DNA from: Sphingomonadales bacterium
GTDB taxonomy: Bacteria > Pseudomonadota > Alphaproteobacteria > Sphingomonadales > Sphingomonadaceae
Length of the DNA: 42,538 nt
Direction: 5' to 3'
Assembly (NCBI GenBank): GCA_018971065.1
Contig: JAGWVC010000026.1
Coordinates: 1 to 42,538 of the forward strand
The notes below the pieces were generated by a model. That model was given only the letters and a program-made list of their open reading frames with translations, did no database searches and was not told the origin of the DNA. Positions within the stretch are counted from its first letter, which is position 1. Each line of letters begins with the position of its first letter. Position numbers and translations under genes: made by a program. This document shows positions 7,949 through 16,438 of the stretch, in pieces.

Positions 7949-9490
7949 GTGTACCCCGGCACCCATGCCCGCACCCGGCCGGACCACCCGGCGGTGATCT
8001 GCCCGGCGATCGGCCAGGCGCTCAGCTATCGCCAACTCGACGAGGCGTCGAACCGGCTGGCCCGCGTGCTGCATGGCGCCGGGCTGCGGACCGGCGACCA
8101 CGTCGCGCTGCTGTGCGAGAACAACGCGGCGTTCTTCGTCGTCACCTGGGCCTGCCTGCGTTCGGGCCTCTATCTCACCCCGATCAACTGGCACCTTTCC
8201 GCCAGCGAAGCCGCCTATATCCTCGACGATTGCGACGCGCGGGCGCTGATCGCCTCGGCCGGCATCGCCATCGCGGCCGAGGTTGCCCGGCTTGCCCCCG
8301 ATTGCGGCCTGACGCTGGCGCTGGGCGGGCCGATCCCCGGCTTTGCCGATGGCGATGCCGCCTGCGCCGCGCAGCCCGCCACCCCGCTGCCCGATGAAAC
8401 GCTGGGCTCGCTGATGAACTATTCGTCGGGCACCACCGGCAAGCCCAAGGGGATCATCCGCCCGCTGCGCGGCATTCATCCCGCGCAAGGCAACCCCGCG
8501 ATCACCGCGATCACCGCGCCGTTCGATTTCACCGAGAGCACCGTCTACCTGTCCACCGCGCCGCTCTATCACGCCGGGCCGTCCACCTTCTGCACGGGCA
8601 CGATCCAGGCCGGCGGCACCGTGGTGGTGATGGACCGGTTCGAACCGGAAGCGGCGCTGGCGCTGGTCGAACGGCACCGCATCACCCACAGCCAATGGGT
8701 GCCGACGATGTTCGTCCGCCTGCTGAAACTGCCCGAAGCAGCGCGGGCGCGGCACGATCTTTCCAGCCACACTTGCGCCATCCACGCCGCCGCGCCGTGC
8801 CCGGCAGAGGTGAAGCGGGCGATGATCGCGTGGTGGGGGCCGATTATCGAGGAATACTATTCCTCGACCGAGACCGTCGCCTTCACCCGCATATCCAGTG
8901 CCGAATGGCTGGCGCACCCCGGTTCGGTCGGTCGCAGCACCGGCCTGCCGCTGCACATCTGCGACGACGACGGCCGCGAGCTTGCCCCCGGCCAACCCGG
9001 CCTGGTCTATGGCGAGCCGCCGCCGGGCTCGGCCTTCGTGTACCACAAGGCGGCGGACAAGACCGGCGCATCGTGCCACCCGGTGCATCGCCACTGGATG
9101 ACGGTTGGCGACATTGGCACGCTGGACGGCGACGGCTACCTGTACCTGACCGACCGGCAGGCGTTCATGATCATTTCGGGCGGGGTCAACATCTACCCGC
9201 AGCAGATCGAGGACGCGCTGGCCTTGCACCCCGCCGTGACCGACGTGGCGGTGATCGGGGTGCCGCACGACGAGCTGGGCGAGGTGGTTCAGGCGGTGAT
9301 CGAGCCGGCGCCCGACGTGGTGGCGGATGCGGCGCTGGCCGAGGCGATTATCGCCTTCGTGGCCGAGCGGCTGGGCCGGCAACTGGCGCCGCGCGGCGTG
9401 GCCTTCGTCGATGCCCTGCCGCGCCTGCCCACCGGCAAGCTGGCCAAGCAGCGGCTGCGCGAGCGGTACGCGCGGCCCGCCCCCGGTTAA
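7949..9490 (+). CDS. AMP-forming acyl-CoA synthetase / ligase
   Basis: A 513-residue enzyme of the ANL superfamily that activates a carboxylic acid to its CoA thioester with ATP. Motifs in order: P-loop YSSGTTGKPKGI (about residues 158-169), EEYYSSTET (adenine/Mg site), GDIGTLDGDGYLYLTDR with the hinge region, and the C-terminal PTGKLAKQRL holding the catalytic Lys (K497). The GTG start at 7949 is preceded by GGAGGAG. The long open frame upstream of it is antisense to the PQQ dehydrogenase and is not coding. Context suggests it activates the acid made by the PQQ alcohol dehydrogenase and aldehyde dehydrogenase. The acid itself is not identifiable. Confidence 0.93.
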   Translation: MYPGTHARTRPDHPAVICPAIGQALSYRQLDEASNRLARVLHGAGLRTGDHVALLCENNAAFFVVTWACLRSGLYLTPINWHLSASEAAYILDDCDARALIASAGIAIAAEVARLAPDCGLTLALGGPIPGFADGDAACAAQPATPLPDETLGSLMNYSSGTTGKPKGIIRPLRGIHPAQGNPAITAITAPFDFTESTVYLSTAPLYHAGPSTFCTGTIQAGGTVVVMDRFEPEAALALVERHRITHSQWVPTMFVRLLKLPEAARARHDLSSHTCAIHAAAPCPAEVKRAMIAWWGPIIEEYYSSTETVAFTRISSAEWLAHPGSVGRSTGLPLHICDDDGRELAPGQPGLVYGEPPPGSAFVYHKAADKTGASCHPVHRHWMTVGDIGTLDGDGYLYLTDRQAFMIISGGVNIYPQQIEDALALHPAVTDVAVIGVPHDELGEVVQAVIEPAPDVVADAALAEAIIAFVAERLGRQLAPRGVAFVDALPRLPTGKLAKQRLRERYARPAPG

Positions 9491-9496
9491 GCCCGT

Positions 9497-10228
9497 TCAG
9501 CCGCGCAATTCGGCACCCATGTCGGCAAGTTCCCGGCCAAGCGCCGTAACTTCGACAGGGGTGAGCGCGCCCGAGAACACCGAGGCCGAGACCGCGAATT
9601 CGGCAAACGGTTCCGGCAGTGCCACCGCCACCGAGCATACCCCGGCGAAGGCCGCGCCATCGTCCATCGCGAAGCCGCGCTCGCGCGCCTCGCCCACTTC
9701 GGCGACATAGCGCGCCAGCGACACCGGCTGCTGCCAGCGCAGCCCCGCAAACAGGGCCGTCAGTGCCGCATCGTCCAGCCCCTGCGCGGCGGCCAGCGCG
9801 CGCCCGACCGCCCCGCCCCCCAGCGGCTGGCGCTGGCCATCGGCCAACTGGATGCGCATCGGCGCGTCGCTCTGGGCGTGGGCGATCAACCGCAGGCGAT
9901 TGCCCGGCACGACCTTCCACAGGCCGCATGTGGTGGCGTGGCGACGGGCGAAGCGCACCATTGCCGGACGCAGGCTGTCGATCACATGGCGGGCGCGACC
10001 CGCCCTGAACAGGTCGGCAGCGGCCCATTCCGGAGTCAACCGATAGCGTTTCCCCCGGGCATCCCGCTCGATCACGCCTTCGTCCACCAGCGTGCGCAAC
10101 AGGTTCAACCCGCTCGACGGGCTGAGGCCGAGCGCCCGGCCGATGTCGGACAGGCTGAGCGGGCTGGTTTCCGCCAGCAGGCGAAGGATGGCGAAAGCCT
10201 GCGCGACAGAGCGTACCGAAGCGGTCAT
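9497..10228 (-). CDS. IclR-family transcriptional regulator
   Basis: A 243-residue regulator. The N-terminal winged helix-turn-helix spans about residues 5-65 (LSLSDIGRALGLSPSSGLNLLRTLVDEG region). The C-terminal effector domain contains the LPLGGGAVGRAL-like stretch typical of IclR proteins. It converges with the ligase (6-base gap) and diverges from the acyl-CoA dehydrogenase operon. The start MTASVRSVAQAF at 10228 has no visible Shine-Dalgarno site. A -10 hexamer ends only 6 bases upstream of the ATG, so the mRNA is predicted to be leaderless. A palindrome inside its promoter suggests autoregulation. The ligand is probably a pathway acid or CoA ester (inference). Confidence 0.9.
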   Translation of the reverse strand: MTASVRSVAQAFAILRLLAETSPLSLSDIGRALGLSPSSGLNLLRTLVDEGVIERDARGKRYRLTPEWAAADLFRAGRARHVIDSLRPAMVRFARRHATTCGLWKVVPGNRLRLIAHAQSDAPMRIQLADGQRQPLGGGAVGRALAAAQGLDDAALTALFAGLRWQQPVSLARYVAEVGEARERGFAMDDGAAFAGVCSVAVALPEPFAEFAVSASVFSGALTPVEVTALGRELADMGAELRG

Positions 10229-10234
10229 CGCGGC

Positions 10235-10263
10235 ATCATAGTTTTCATGTATATGAAAATCAA
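10235..10263 (-). promoter_or_regulatory. Promoter of the IclR gene with embedded 18-base palindrome
   Basis: On the minus strand TTGATT (10258-10263) and TATGAT (10235-10240) are separated by exactly 17 bases. The spacer is almost filled by a perfect inverted repeat, TTTTCAT-GTAT-ATGAAAA on the plus strand (10242-10259). A transcription start 7 bases past the -10 box falls on the A of the IclR ATG. Binding at the palindrome would block RNA polymerase, so IclR autorepression with control of the divergent operon is the simplest reading. Confidence 0.65.
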
Positions 10264-10382
10264 TTCTTGATGTTGAAAATATCGGCCGCGTGCGATAGAC
10301 CGTCGTCCGACAGGCGGAACTGACCGCCCGCACCGATTCCCGCCCTATGGCGGCACGGTTCGCAATTCGAGGGATGCCCGGC

Positions 10383-11564
10383 ATGGCCACCATCAACCCC
10401 GGCATGGACGCCGACGTTTTCGAACAGTTCATCGAGCAACTGCGCCGCTATGTGCGGGAACGGCTGGTGCCAGCGGAAGCGGCGGTGATCGAAACCGATG
10501 CCGTGCCCGAGGACATCGTGCAGGAAATGCGCGACATGGGCCTGTTCGGCCTGACCACGCCCGAGGAATTCGGCGGCGCCGGCATGAACATCAGCCAGTA
10601 TGCCCGAACCGTGCACGCGCTCAGCTATGCAATGCCGGCGTTCCGCTCCACGGTGTCGATCAACATCGGCATGTTCTGCTCGGCGCTGAAGAACGGCGGC
10701 ACCCCGGAACAGAAGGCCGAATGGCTGCCGCGTGTCGCGGCGGGCGAGATCACCGCGTTCGGGCTGACCGAGCCGGGTTCCGGCTCCGACTCGGCGGGCA
10801 TGCAGACCACCGCCACCAAGGTGGATGGCGGCTGGGTGCTGAACGGCACCAAGCGCTACATCACCAATTCGCCCACCGCGAAGATCGCGCTGATCATGGC
10901 GCGCACCAGCAAGGAGGCGCTGCCCCGGAACGGGCATGTTTCCGCCTTCATCGTGCCGATGGACACACCGGGCATTGCGATCGGCAAGACCGACAAGAAG
11001 ATGGGGCAGGCCGGCAGCACCATCGCCGACATCATCCTTGAGGACGTGCATGTGCCCGACAGCGCGCTGCTGGGGGGCGAGACCGGCAAGGGCTTCATCT
11101 ATGCGATGAAAAGCCTGGACAACGGCCGCATCTCGGTGGGCGCGGCGGCCACGGCCTATGCCAAGCGCGCGCTCGATTCCGCCATCCGCTATGCCACCGA
11201 GCGCAAGGCATTTGGTGAGCCGATCGCCAACTTCCAGTTGATCCAGCAAATGCTGGCCGATTGCGAGATCGAGATCTACGCCGCCGAATGCATGATGGCC
11301 GACGTGACGCGCCGCGCCGACGCCGGTGAGAACGTGCTGCGCAAGGCGGCGGCGTTCAAGGTGTTCGCCAGCGAGATGTGCGGGCGCGCGGTCGATCGCT
11401 GCGTGCAGGTCTATGGCGGCGCCGGTTATCTGGCCGAATACGATGCCGAGCGCTTCTTCCGCGACGCCCGCGTCTATCGCATCTACGAGGGCACCACTCA
11501 GATCCTGCAATTGCAGATCGCCAAGCATATGCTGCGCGAGTTCAATTCCGGCATCTGGGAGTAA
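10383..11564 (+). CDS. Acyl-CoA dehydrogenase
   Basis: A 393-residue FAD enzyme of usual family length that introduces a 2,3-double bond into an acyl-CoA. Features are the N-terminal helical domain, LTEPGSGSDSAGMQTTA (FAD contact), YITNSPTAKIAL, and the C-terminal RIYEGTTQILQLQIAKHML segment with the catalytic Glu (E369). Start 10383 (MATINPG) has GAGGG 9 bases upstream; MPGM at 10374 is the alternative. First gene of the rightward operon divergent from IclR, with only 5 bases to the next gene. Chain or ring specificity cannot be judged. Confidence 0.93.
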   Translation: MATINPGMDADVFEQFIEQLRRYVRERLVPAEAAVIETDAVPEDIVQEMRDMGLFGLTTPEEFGGAGMNISQYARTVHALSYAMPAFRSTVSINIGMFCSALKNGGTPEQKAEWLPRVAAGEITAFGLTEPGSGSDSAGMQTTATKVDGGWVLNGTKRYITNSPTAKIALIMARTSKEALPRNGHVSAFIVPMDTPGIAIGKTDKKMGQAGSTIADIILEDVHVPDSALLGGETGKGFIYAMKSLDNGRISVGAAATAYAKRALDSAIRYATERKAFGEPIANFQLIQQMLADCEIEIYAAECMMADVTRRADAGENVLRKAAAFKVFASEMCGRAVDRCVQVYGGAGYLAEYDAERFFRDARVYRIYEGTTQILQLQIAKHMLREFNSGIWE

Positions 11565-11569
11565 CCGGC

Positions 11570-12769
11570 ATGTACGACCTGCTGTCCGGCCTGTCGGTCA
11601 TCGAGGCGTCCTCGTTCGTCGCCAGCCCTTCGGCGGGGCTGTATTGCGCGCAGATGGGCGCCGAGGTGATCCGGGTGGACCAGATCGGCGGCGGGCCGGA
11701 TTTCCGCCGCTGGCCGGTGACGGCGAACAACGATTCGCTATACTGGGAAAACCTCAACCGCGCCAAGAAATCGGTCGCGCTCGATCTGGGCAGGCCCGAA
11801 GGGCGCGAGCTGCTGCAACGGCTGGTGCGGGCCACCGGCCAGTTCCTCACCAACTTCCCGGCGGAAGGTTTCCTGGCCCATGAGAAGCTGGCCGAAGGCC
11901 GCGCCGATCTCGTCACGGTGCGGGTGATGGGCTGGGCCGATGGTTCGCCGGCGCTGGATTACACGGTCAACAACGCGGTCGGCTATCCGATGATGACCGG
12001 CCCGGGGCCGGAGCCGGTGAACCATGTGCTGCCGGCGTGGGACCTGCTCACCGGCGCCTATGCCGCGTTCGCGCTGCTGGCGGCGATCCAGCGGCGCAGC
12101 GCCACCGGGCAAGGCGGCGAAGTGCGCATTCCGCTTTCGGACGTGGCGATCGGCACCGTCGCCAACCTCGGCGGGATAGCCGAAGTGCTGTACAGCGGCG
12201 AGAACCGCCCCCGGCTGGGCAACGCGGTCTATGGCCTGTTCGGCCGCGATTTCGTCACCGCCGATGGCGTGCGGACGATGCTGGTGGTGGTGACGCCGCG
12301 CCAGTGGAGCAACCTGCTGGCGGCGCTGGGCATTGCCGAGGCGGTGACGGCTGTGGAAGCACAGCGTGGCATCAGCTTCGCGAAAGACGACGGCCTGCGC
12401 TTCGCGCACCGCGATGCGCTGTTTCCGATTTTCGAGGCCGCCGTTGGTGCTCGCAGCCACGCCGAACTTGCCGCCGCGCTCGATGCCGGCGGGGTGGTCC
12501 ACTCCAGCTATCGCACCATGCTGGAAGCCGCGCAGGACCCGGCAATGGTGGGGAACAACCCGATCTTCGGGCAGGCGTCCAATCCCAGCGGCGTCGCCTA
12601 TCCCGCCGCCGGTTCGTTCGCCAGCGTCCCCCAACTGGAACGCGGCGCGCCCGCATCCGCGCCGCGCAACGGCCAGCACAGTGAGCAGGTGCTGACCGAA
12701 CGCCTTGGCCTTTCATCGGGCGAATTCGCCGCCCTTGTCGACTCCCGCATCGTAGGAACCGCCGCATGA
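11570..12769 (+). CDS. Family III (CaiB/BaiF) CoA transferase
   Basis: A 399-residue enzyme that moves CoA between a CoA ester and a free acid. The N-terminal segment (LSGLSVIEASSFVASPSAGL, MGAEVIRV) and NRAKKSVALDL are family hallmarks. The expected catalytic Asp lies in AWDLLTG (D158). It starts 5 bases after the acyl-CoA dehydrogenase stop and overlaps the thiolase gene by ATGA. Its place between dehydrogenase and thiolase suggests that it recycles CoA to a pathway acid or dicarboxylic acid. It shares only family-level features with the second CoA transferase at 24704-25918. Confidence 0.9.
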   Translation: MYDLLSGLSVIEASSFVASPSAGLYCAQMGAEVIRVDQIGGGPDFRRWPVTANNDSLYWENLNRAKKSVALDLGRPEGRELLQRLVRATGQFLTNFPAEGFLAHEKLAEGRADLVTVRVMGWADGSPALDYTVNNAVGYPMMTGPGPEPVNHVLPAWDLLTGAYAAFALLAAIQRRSATGQGGEVRIPLSDVAIGTVANLGGIAEVLYSGENRPRLGNAVYGLFGRDFVTADGVRTMLVVVTPRQWSNLLAALGIAEAVTAVEAQRGISFAKDDGLRFAHRDALFPIFEAAVGARSHAELAAALDAGGVVHSSYRTMLEAAQDPAMVGNNPIFGQASNPSGVAYPAAGSFASVPQLERGAPASAPRNGQHSEQVLTERLGLSSGEFAALVDSRIVGTAA

Positions 12770-13980
12770 CCCAGCTTCGTCGCGCCGCAATCGTCGCCCC
12801 GCTTCGCACCGCCGTCGGCAAGTTCGGCGGCGCGCTTTCCGGCATGTCGGCCGGCGATCTCGGCGCGGTGACCATCAAGGCGCTGATCGAGCGCACGAAG
12901 ATCGACCCGGCCCGCGTCGATGACGTGGTGTTCGCGCAAGGCTATGGCAACGGCGAGGCGCCCGCCATCGGCCGCTGGTCGTGGCTGGCCGCCGGCTACC
13001 CGATCGAGGTGCCGGGTTACCAGCTCGATCGTCGCTGCGGATCGGGCCTGCAGGCGGTGATCGACGCGGCGATGATGGTGCAGACCGGTGCTTCCGACGT
13101 GGTCGTCGCCGGCGGCGTCGAGAGCATGTCGAACGTCGAGCATTACACCACGCAAATCCGCAAGGGCGTGAAGTCGGGCAGCCTGGAACTGCACGACCGC
13201 CTGACGCGCGGCCGGGTGATGAGCCAGCCGATCAGCCGCTTCGGGGTGATCACCGGCATGATCGAAACGGCGGAGAACTGCGCGAAGGACTATGGCATTA
13301 CCCGCGAGCAGTGCGATGCCTATGCCGTGCGTTCACACCAGCGCGCCGCCAGCGCGTGGGCTGCCGGGCTGTTCGCCGATGAGCTGATCCCGGTGCCCGT
13401 GCCGCAGCGGAAAGGCGAGCCGGTGCTGTTCGACCACGACGAAGGCTATCGCGCCGACGCCAGCATGGATGTGCTGGGCGCGCTGCGGCCGCTGGAAAAG
13501 GGCGTGGTGACGGCAGGCAATGCCAGCCAGCAGAACGACGCCGGCGCAGCCTGCCTCGTCGTTGCCGAGGACAAGCTGGCCGAACTGGGCCTCGAACCGA
13601 TCGCCTGGTTCCACTCGTGGGCCGCCGCCGGGTGTGAGCCGAGCCGCATGGGCATCGGCCCGGTGCCAGCGGTCGATCGCCTGTTCCGCCGCAGCGGGCT
13701 GGGCTGGAACGACATGGGCGTGATCGAGCTGAACGAGGCGTTCGCGCCGCAAGTACTGGCCGTGCTGAAAGGCTGGGGGTGGAGCGAGGACGACAGCCGA
13801 AACGACATCCTCAACGTCAACGGCTCGGGCATTTCGCTGGGCCACCCGATCGGCGCCACCGGCGGCCGCATCCTGGCCAACCTGACCCGCGAGATGCAAC
13901 GCCGCGACGCGCGTTATGGCCTTGAAACCATGTGCATCGGCGGCGGTCAGGGCCTTGCCGCGATTTTCGAGAAGGCATGA
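12766..13980 (+). CDS. Thiolase (acetyl-CoA acyltransferase)
   Basis: A 404-residue thiolase that cleaves a 3-ketoacyl-CoA with CoA, or condenses acyl-CoAs. All catalytic elements are present: nucleophilic Cys in DRRCGSGLQA (C91), the NEAF motif, His in SGISLGHPIGATGG (H360) and Cys in MCIGGGQG (C390). Length is normal for the degradative type. The ATG overlaps the CoA transferase stop, and its own stop overlaps the next gene start (ATGATG). It is the chain-cleavage step of the operon. Confidence 0.94.
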   Translation: MTQLRRAAIVAPLRTAVGKFGGALSGMSAGDLGAVTIKALIERTKIDPARVDDVVFAQGYGNGEAPAIGRWSWLAAGYPIEVPGYQLDRRCGSGLQAVIDAAMMVQTGASDVVVAGGVESMSNVEHYTTQIRKGVKSGSLELHDRLTRGRVMSQPISRFGVITGMIETAENCAKDYGITREQCDAYAVRSHQRAASAWAAGLFADELIPVPVPQRKGEPVLFDHDEGYRADASMDVLGALRPLEKGVVTAGNASQQNDAGAACLVVAEDKLAELGLEPIAWFHSWAAAGCEPSRMGIGPVPAVDRLFRRSGLGWNDMGVIELNEAFAPQVLAVLKGWGWSEDDSRNDILNVNGSGISLGHPIGATGGRILANLTREMQRRDARYGLETMCIGGGQGLAAIFEKA

Positions 13981-15569
13981 TGTTCAGCACGGCCCTGGAC
14001 GCCGCCCGCGAATACCGGGCCACTGCACTCGCCGCGCTGCGGGCCCGGCTGGAAACCGCGCATATCGACAGCGAGCAGCGCGCCGCCCACGGCTTCGCCT
14101 GGGTGGCGACCAGCGTTGCCGCGCTGGAAGCCGTGGCCGAATGGCTGGAGCGCAATGGCGATGCCAACCCGGTGGATGCGATGGTCGCGCGGCTGGCTTT
14201 CGCGGAAACGCTGGCGCAACTGATCGGCGGCCTGCCGATGGGCCAGAACGAGCTGTTCCGGCCAATGGATCTGGGCCTTGGCGATGCGGTGCGCACGCTG
14301 GCGGCGGGTTGTTCCGAAGCGCTTTATGGCGATCATGCGGCCACCCGCGCCGCGCTGGCGCAGGCGCTGGCCGACGGGCAGTGGCCGAGCGAGACCTTCC
14401 ACGACCACGATCTCGACGCGATCCGCGAACAATATCGCCGCTTTACCGATGGCGAGATCATCCCCAACGCGCACAAGTGGCACCTTGCGAATGACCTGAT
14501 CCCCGACGAAACCGTGGCGCACATGGCCGAGCTTGGCACCTTCGGCGTCTGCATTCCCGAGGAATTCGGCGGCCTTGGCCTGGGCAAGCTGGTGATGTGC
14601 CTGGTCACCGAGGAACTCTCGCGCGGCTGGATCGGCGCCGGATCGCTGGGCACCCGCAGCGAAATCGCCGGCGAACTGATCGTGCTGGGCGGAACCGACG
14701 CGCAGAAGGCGCACTGGCTGCCGCTGATCGCCAGCGGCGCAGTGCTGCCCACCGCCGTGTTCACCGAGCCCGACGTCGGCTCTGACCTTGGTTCCCTGCA
14801 AACCCGCGCCGCGCAGGATGCAAGCAGCGATTGGGTGATCAACGGTGCCAAGACCTGGATCACCCATGCCAGCCGCTCCGACCTGATGACGATGCTGTGC
14901 CGCACGCTTCCGGACGCGAAGGGCTATGCCGGCCTGTCGATGTTGCTGGTACCCAAGCCGCGCGGCACTGCTGACGATGCGTTCCCGGCGGAAGGCATGG
15001 CCGGTAGCGAGATCGAGGTGCTGGGCTATCGCGGCATGCGCGAATATGCGCTGTCGTTCGACGGGATGCGCGCGCCGGCCGATGCGCTGCTGGGCGGCGA
15101 GCAGGGCCAGGGCTTCAAGCAGTTGATGCGCACCTTCGAAGGCGCCCGCATCCAGACCGCCGCCCGCGCCGTCGGCGTCGCCCGCCGCGCGCTGGAACTG
15201 GGGCTGGACTATGCGCTGAACCGCAAGCAGTTCGGCAAGGCGATCATCGCCTTCCCGCGCGTCGCCGACAAGCTGGCGATGAGCCTGGTGGACATGGTGA
15301 TGGCCCGCGAGCTGACCTATGCCGCCGCGCGCACCAAGGACCTTGGCAAGCGCTGCGACATCGACGCGGGCATGGCCAAGCTGCTGGGCGCGCGCGCCGC
15401 GTGGAGCAACGCCGATGCCGCGCTGCAAATTCATGGCGGCAACGGCTATGCGATGGAGTTCGAGATCAGCCGGGTGCTGTGCGACGCGCGCATCCTCAAC
15501 ATCTTCGAGGGCGCCGCCGAAATCCAGGCGCAGGTGATTGCCAAGGGCATGGCAGGCGGGCGCAACTGA
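13977..15569 (+). CDS. Acyl-CoA dehydrogenase with long N-terminal domain, (2S)-methylsuccinyl-CoA dehydrogenase-like
   Basis: A 530-residue FAD-dependent acyl-CoA dehydrogenase, about 140 residues longer than usual. The extra N-terminal helical region contains AAHGFAWVATSVAALEA and LIGGLPMGQNELFRP. From memory of the family, these resemble the N-terminal domain of methylsuccinyl-CoA dehydrogenase of the ethylmalonyl-CoA pathway. The core has IPEEFGGLGLGKLVMCLVTE, FTEPDVGSDLGSL and the catalytic Glu in NIFEGAAEIQAQV (E511). No crotonyl-CoA carboxylase/reductase or ethylmalonyl-CoA mutase is nearby, so the substrate may be another branched acyl-CoA. ATG at 13977 overlaps the thiolase stop; the next codon is also ATG. 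Confidence 0.88.
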   Translation: MMFSTALDAAREYRATALAALRARLETAHIDSEQRAAHGFAWVATSVAALEAVAEWLERNGDANPVDAMVARLAFAETLAQLIGGLPMGQNELFRPMDLGLGDAVRTLAAGCSEALYGDHAATRAALAQALADGQWPSETFHDHDLDAIREQYRRFTDGEIIPNAHKWHLANDLIPDETVAHMAELGTFGVCIPEEFGGLGLGKLVMCLVTEELSRGWIGAGSLGTRSEIAGELIVLGGTDAQKAHWLPLIASGAVLPTAVFTEPDVGSDLGSLQTRAAQDASSDWVINGAKTWITHASRSDLMTMLCRTLPDAKGYAGLSMLLVPKPRGTADDAFPAEGMAGSEIEVLGYRGMREYALSFDGMRAPADALLGGEQGQGFKQLMRTFEGARIQTAARAVGVARRALELGLDYALNRKQFGKAIIAFPRVADKLAMSLVDMVMARELTYAAARTKDLGKRCDIDAGMAKLLGARAAWSNADAALQIHGGNGYAMEFEISRVLCDARILNIFEGAAEIQAQVIAKGMAGGRN

Positions 15570-15610
15570 TGCGCGCGAGCCGACAACCTTGACCGGACAG
15601 GAGACGAACC

Positions 15611-16405
15611 ATGCAGATCGATAGCAGCATTTCCGCCGTCGTTACCGGCGGCGCATCCGGGCTGGGCCGTGCGACGGCGGCGGCGCTGGCCGCGTCCGGG
15701 GTCAAGGTGGCGCTGTTCGACATCAACCAGGAGGCGGGCGAGGCCTTCGCCGCCGAGATCGGCGGGCTGTTCTGTCAGGTGGACATCATGGACGAAGCCA
15801 GCGTCGAGGCCGGTTTTGCGAAGGCGCGCGCCGCGCATGGGCAGGAACGCATCGTCGTTCACTGCGCGGTGGTCGCCGCCAAGGGCAAGACGGTATCGTA
15901 TGACAAGGCGACCGGCGGCTACAAGCGCATGGCCACCGCGCTGGTCGCGCGATCGGCCGAAGGCGTGTTCACCGCGTCCTACCGGGTCGCGTCGATCGCG
16001 GCGCTGGGCATGGCCAATGCCGCCGCGCTGAACGAGGATGGCGAGCGCGGCTGCATCATCTTCACCTCGTCGGCGGCTTCGCAGGACGGGCAGATCGGCC
16101 AGGTGCCGTATGGCGGCGCCAAGGGTGGCGTGAACGGCATGGTCTTGCCGATGGCGCGTGACCTGATGGACCTGGGCATTCGCGTCAACGCCATTCTGCC
16201 CGGCACGTTCGCCACGCCGCCGATGCTGGCGGTGCAGACCAGCGCGCCCGCGATCTACGAAGGGCTTTGCCAGTCGATTCCCTTCCCGAAGCGCCTGGGC
16301 AAGCCCGACGAATTCGCATCGCTGGTGCTGGAACTGTGCCGCAACACCTATTTCAACGGCCAACTGATCCGCCTCGACGGCGCGGTGCGGATGCCGCCCC
16401 GTTGA
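15611..16405 (+). CDS. Short-chain dehydrogenase/reductase (3-hydroxyacyl-CoA dehydrogenase-like)
   Basis: A 264-residue NAD(P)-binding SDR with TGGASGLG (residues 12-19), an acidic end of strand 2 (FDINQE) indicating NAD preference, and catalytic Ser-Tyr-Lys in TSSAASQ...PYGGAK (Y167, K171). A roughly 30-residue insertion before the catalytic Ser, including GYKRMATALVARSAEG, resembles type II 3-hydroxyacyl-CoA dehydrogenases (HSD10 group). CAGGAGA precedes the ATG. As last gene of the beta-oxidation-like operon it would supply the 3-hydroxyacyl-CoA oxidation step. Confidence 0.9.
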   Translation: MQIDSSISAVVTGGASGLGRATAAALAASGVKVALFDINQEAGEAFAAEIGGLFCQVDIMDEASVEAGFAKARAAHGQERIVVHCAVVAAKGKTVSYDKATGGYKRMATALVARSAEGVFTASYRVASIAALGMANAAALNEDGERGCIIFTSSAASQDGQIGQVPYGGAKGGVNGMVLPMARDLMDLGIRVNAILPGTFATPPMLAVQTSAPAIYEGLCQSIPFPKRLGKPDEFASLVLELCRNTYFNGQLIRLDGAVRMPPR

Positions 16406-16438
16406 ACGGGGCGGCCTGAACCGTCGGCAGCGGTTCAG
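16393..16438. terminator. Tandem hairpins between convergent genes (bidirectional terminator candidate)
   Basis: Two perfect inverted repeats abut. GCCGCCCCGTT-G-AACGGGGCGGC (16393-16415) is centred on the SDR stop codon. CTGAACCG-N7-CGGTTCAG (16416-16438) covers the stop codon of the convergent TetR gene. Neither has a long T run, so termination would be through hairpin strength or Rho. Confidence 0.55.

Noticed and set aside
5744..9382. A 1212-codon minus-strand open frame extending the second PQQ dehydrogenase upstream
   Set aside because: The true start has a ribosome site and signal peptide at 7795. The extension is antisense to the CoA ligase and shows no domain.
5813..9490. A 1225-codon plus-strand open frame
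   Set aside because: Only the part from 7949 encodes a recognisable protein (CoA ligase). The rest is antisense to the second PQQ dehydrogenase and is open because of high GC at third codon positions.
13947..15434. A 495-codon minus-strand open frame
   Set aside because: Fully antisense to the Mcd-like acyl-CoA dehydrogenase, no family motifs.
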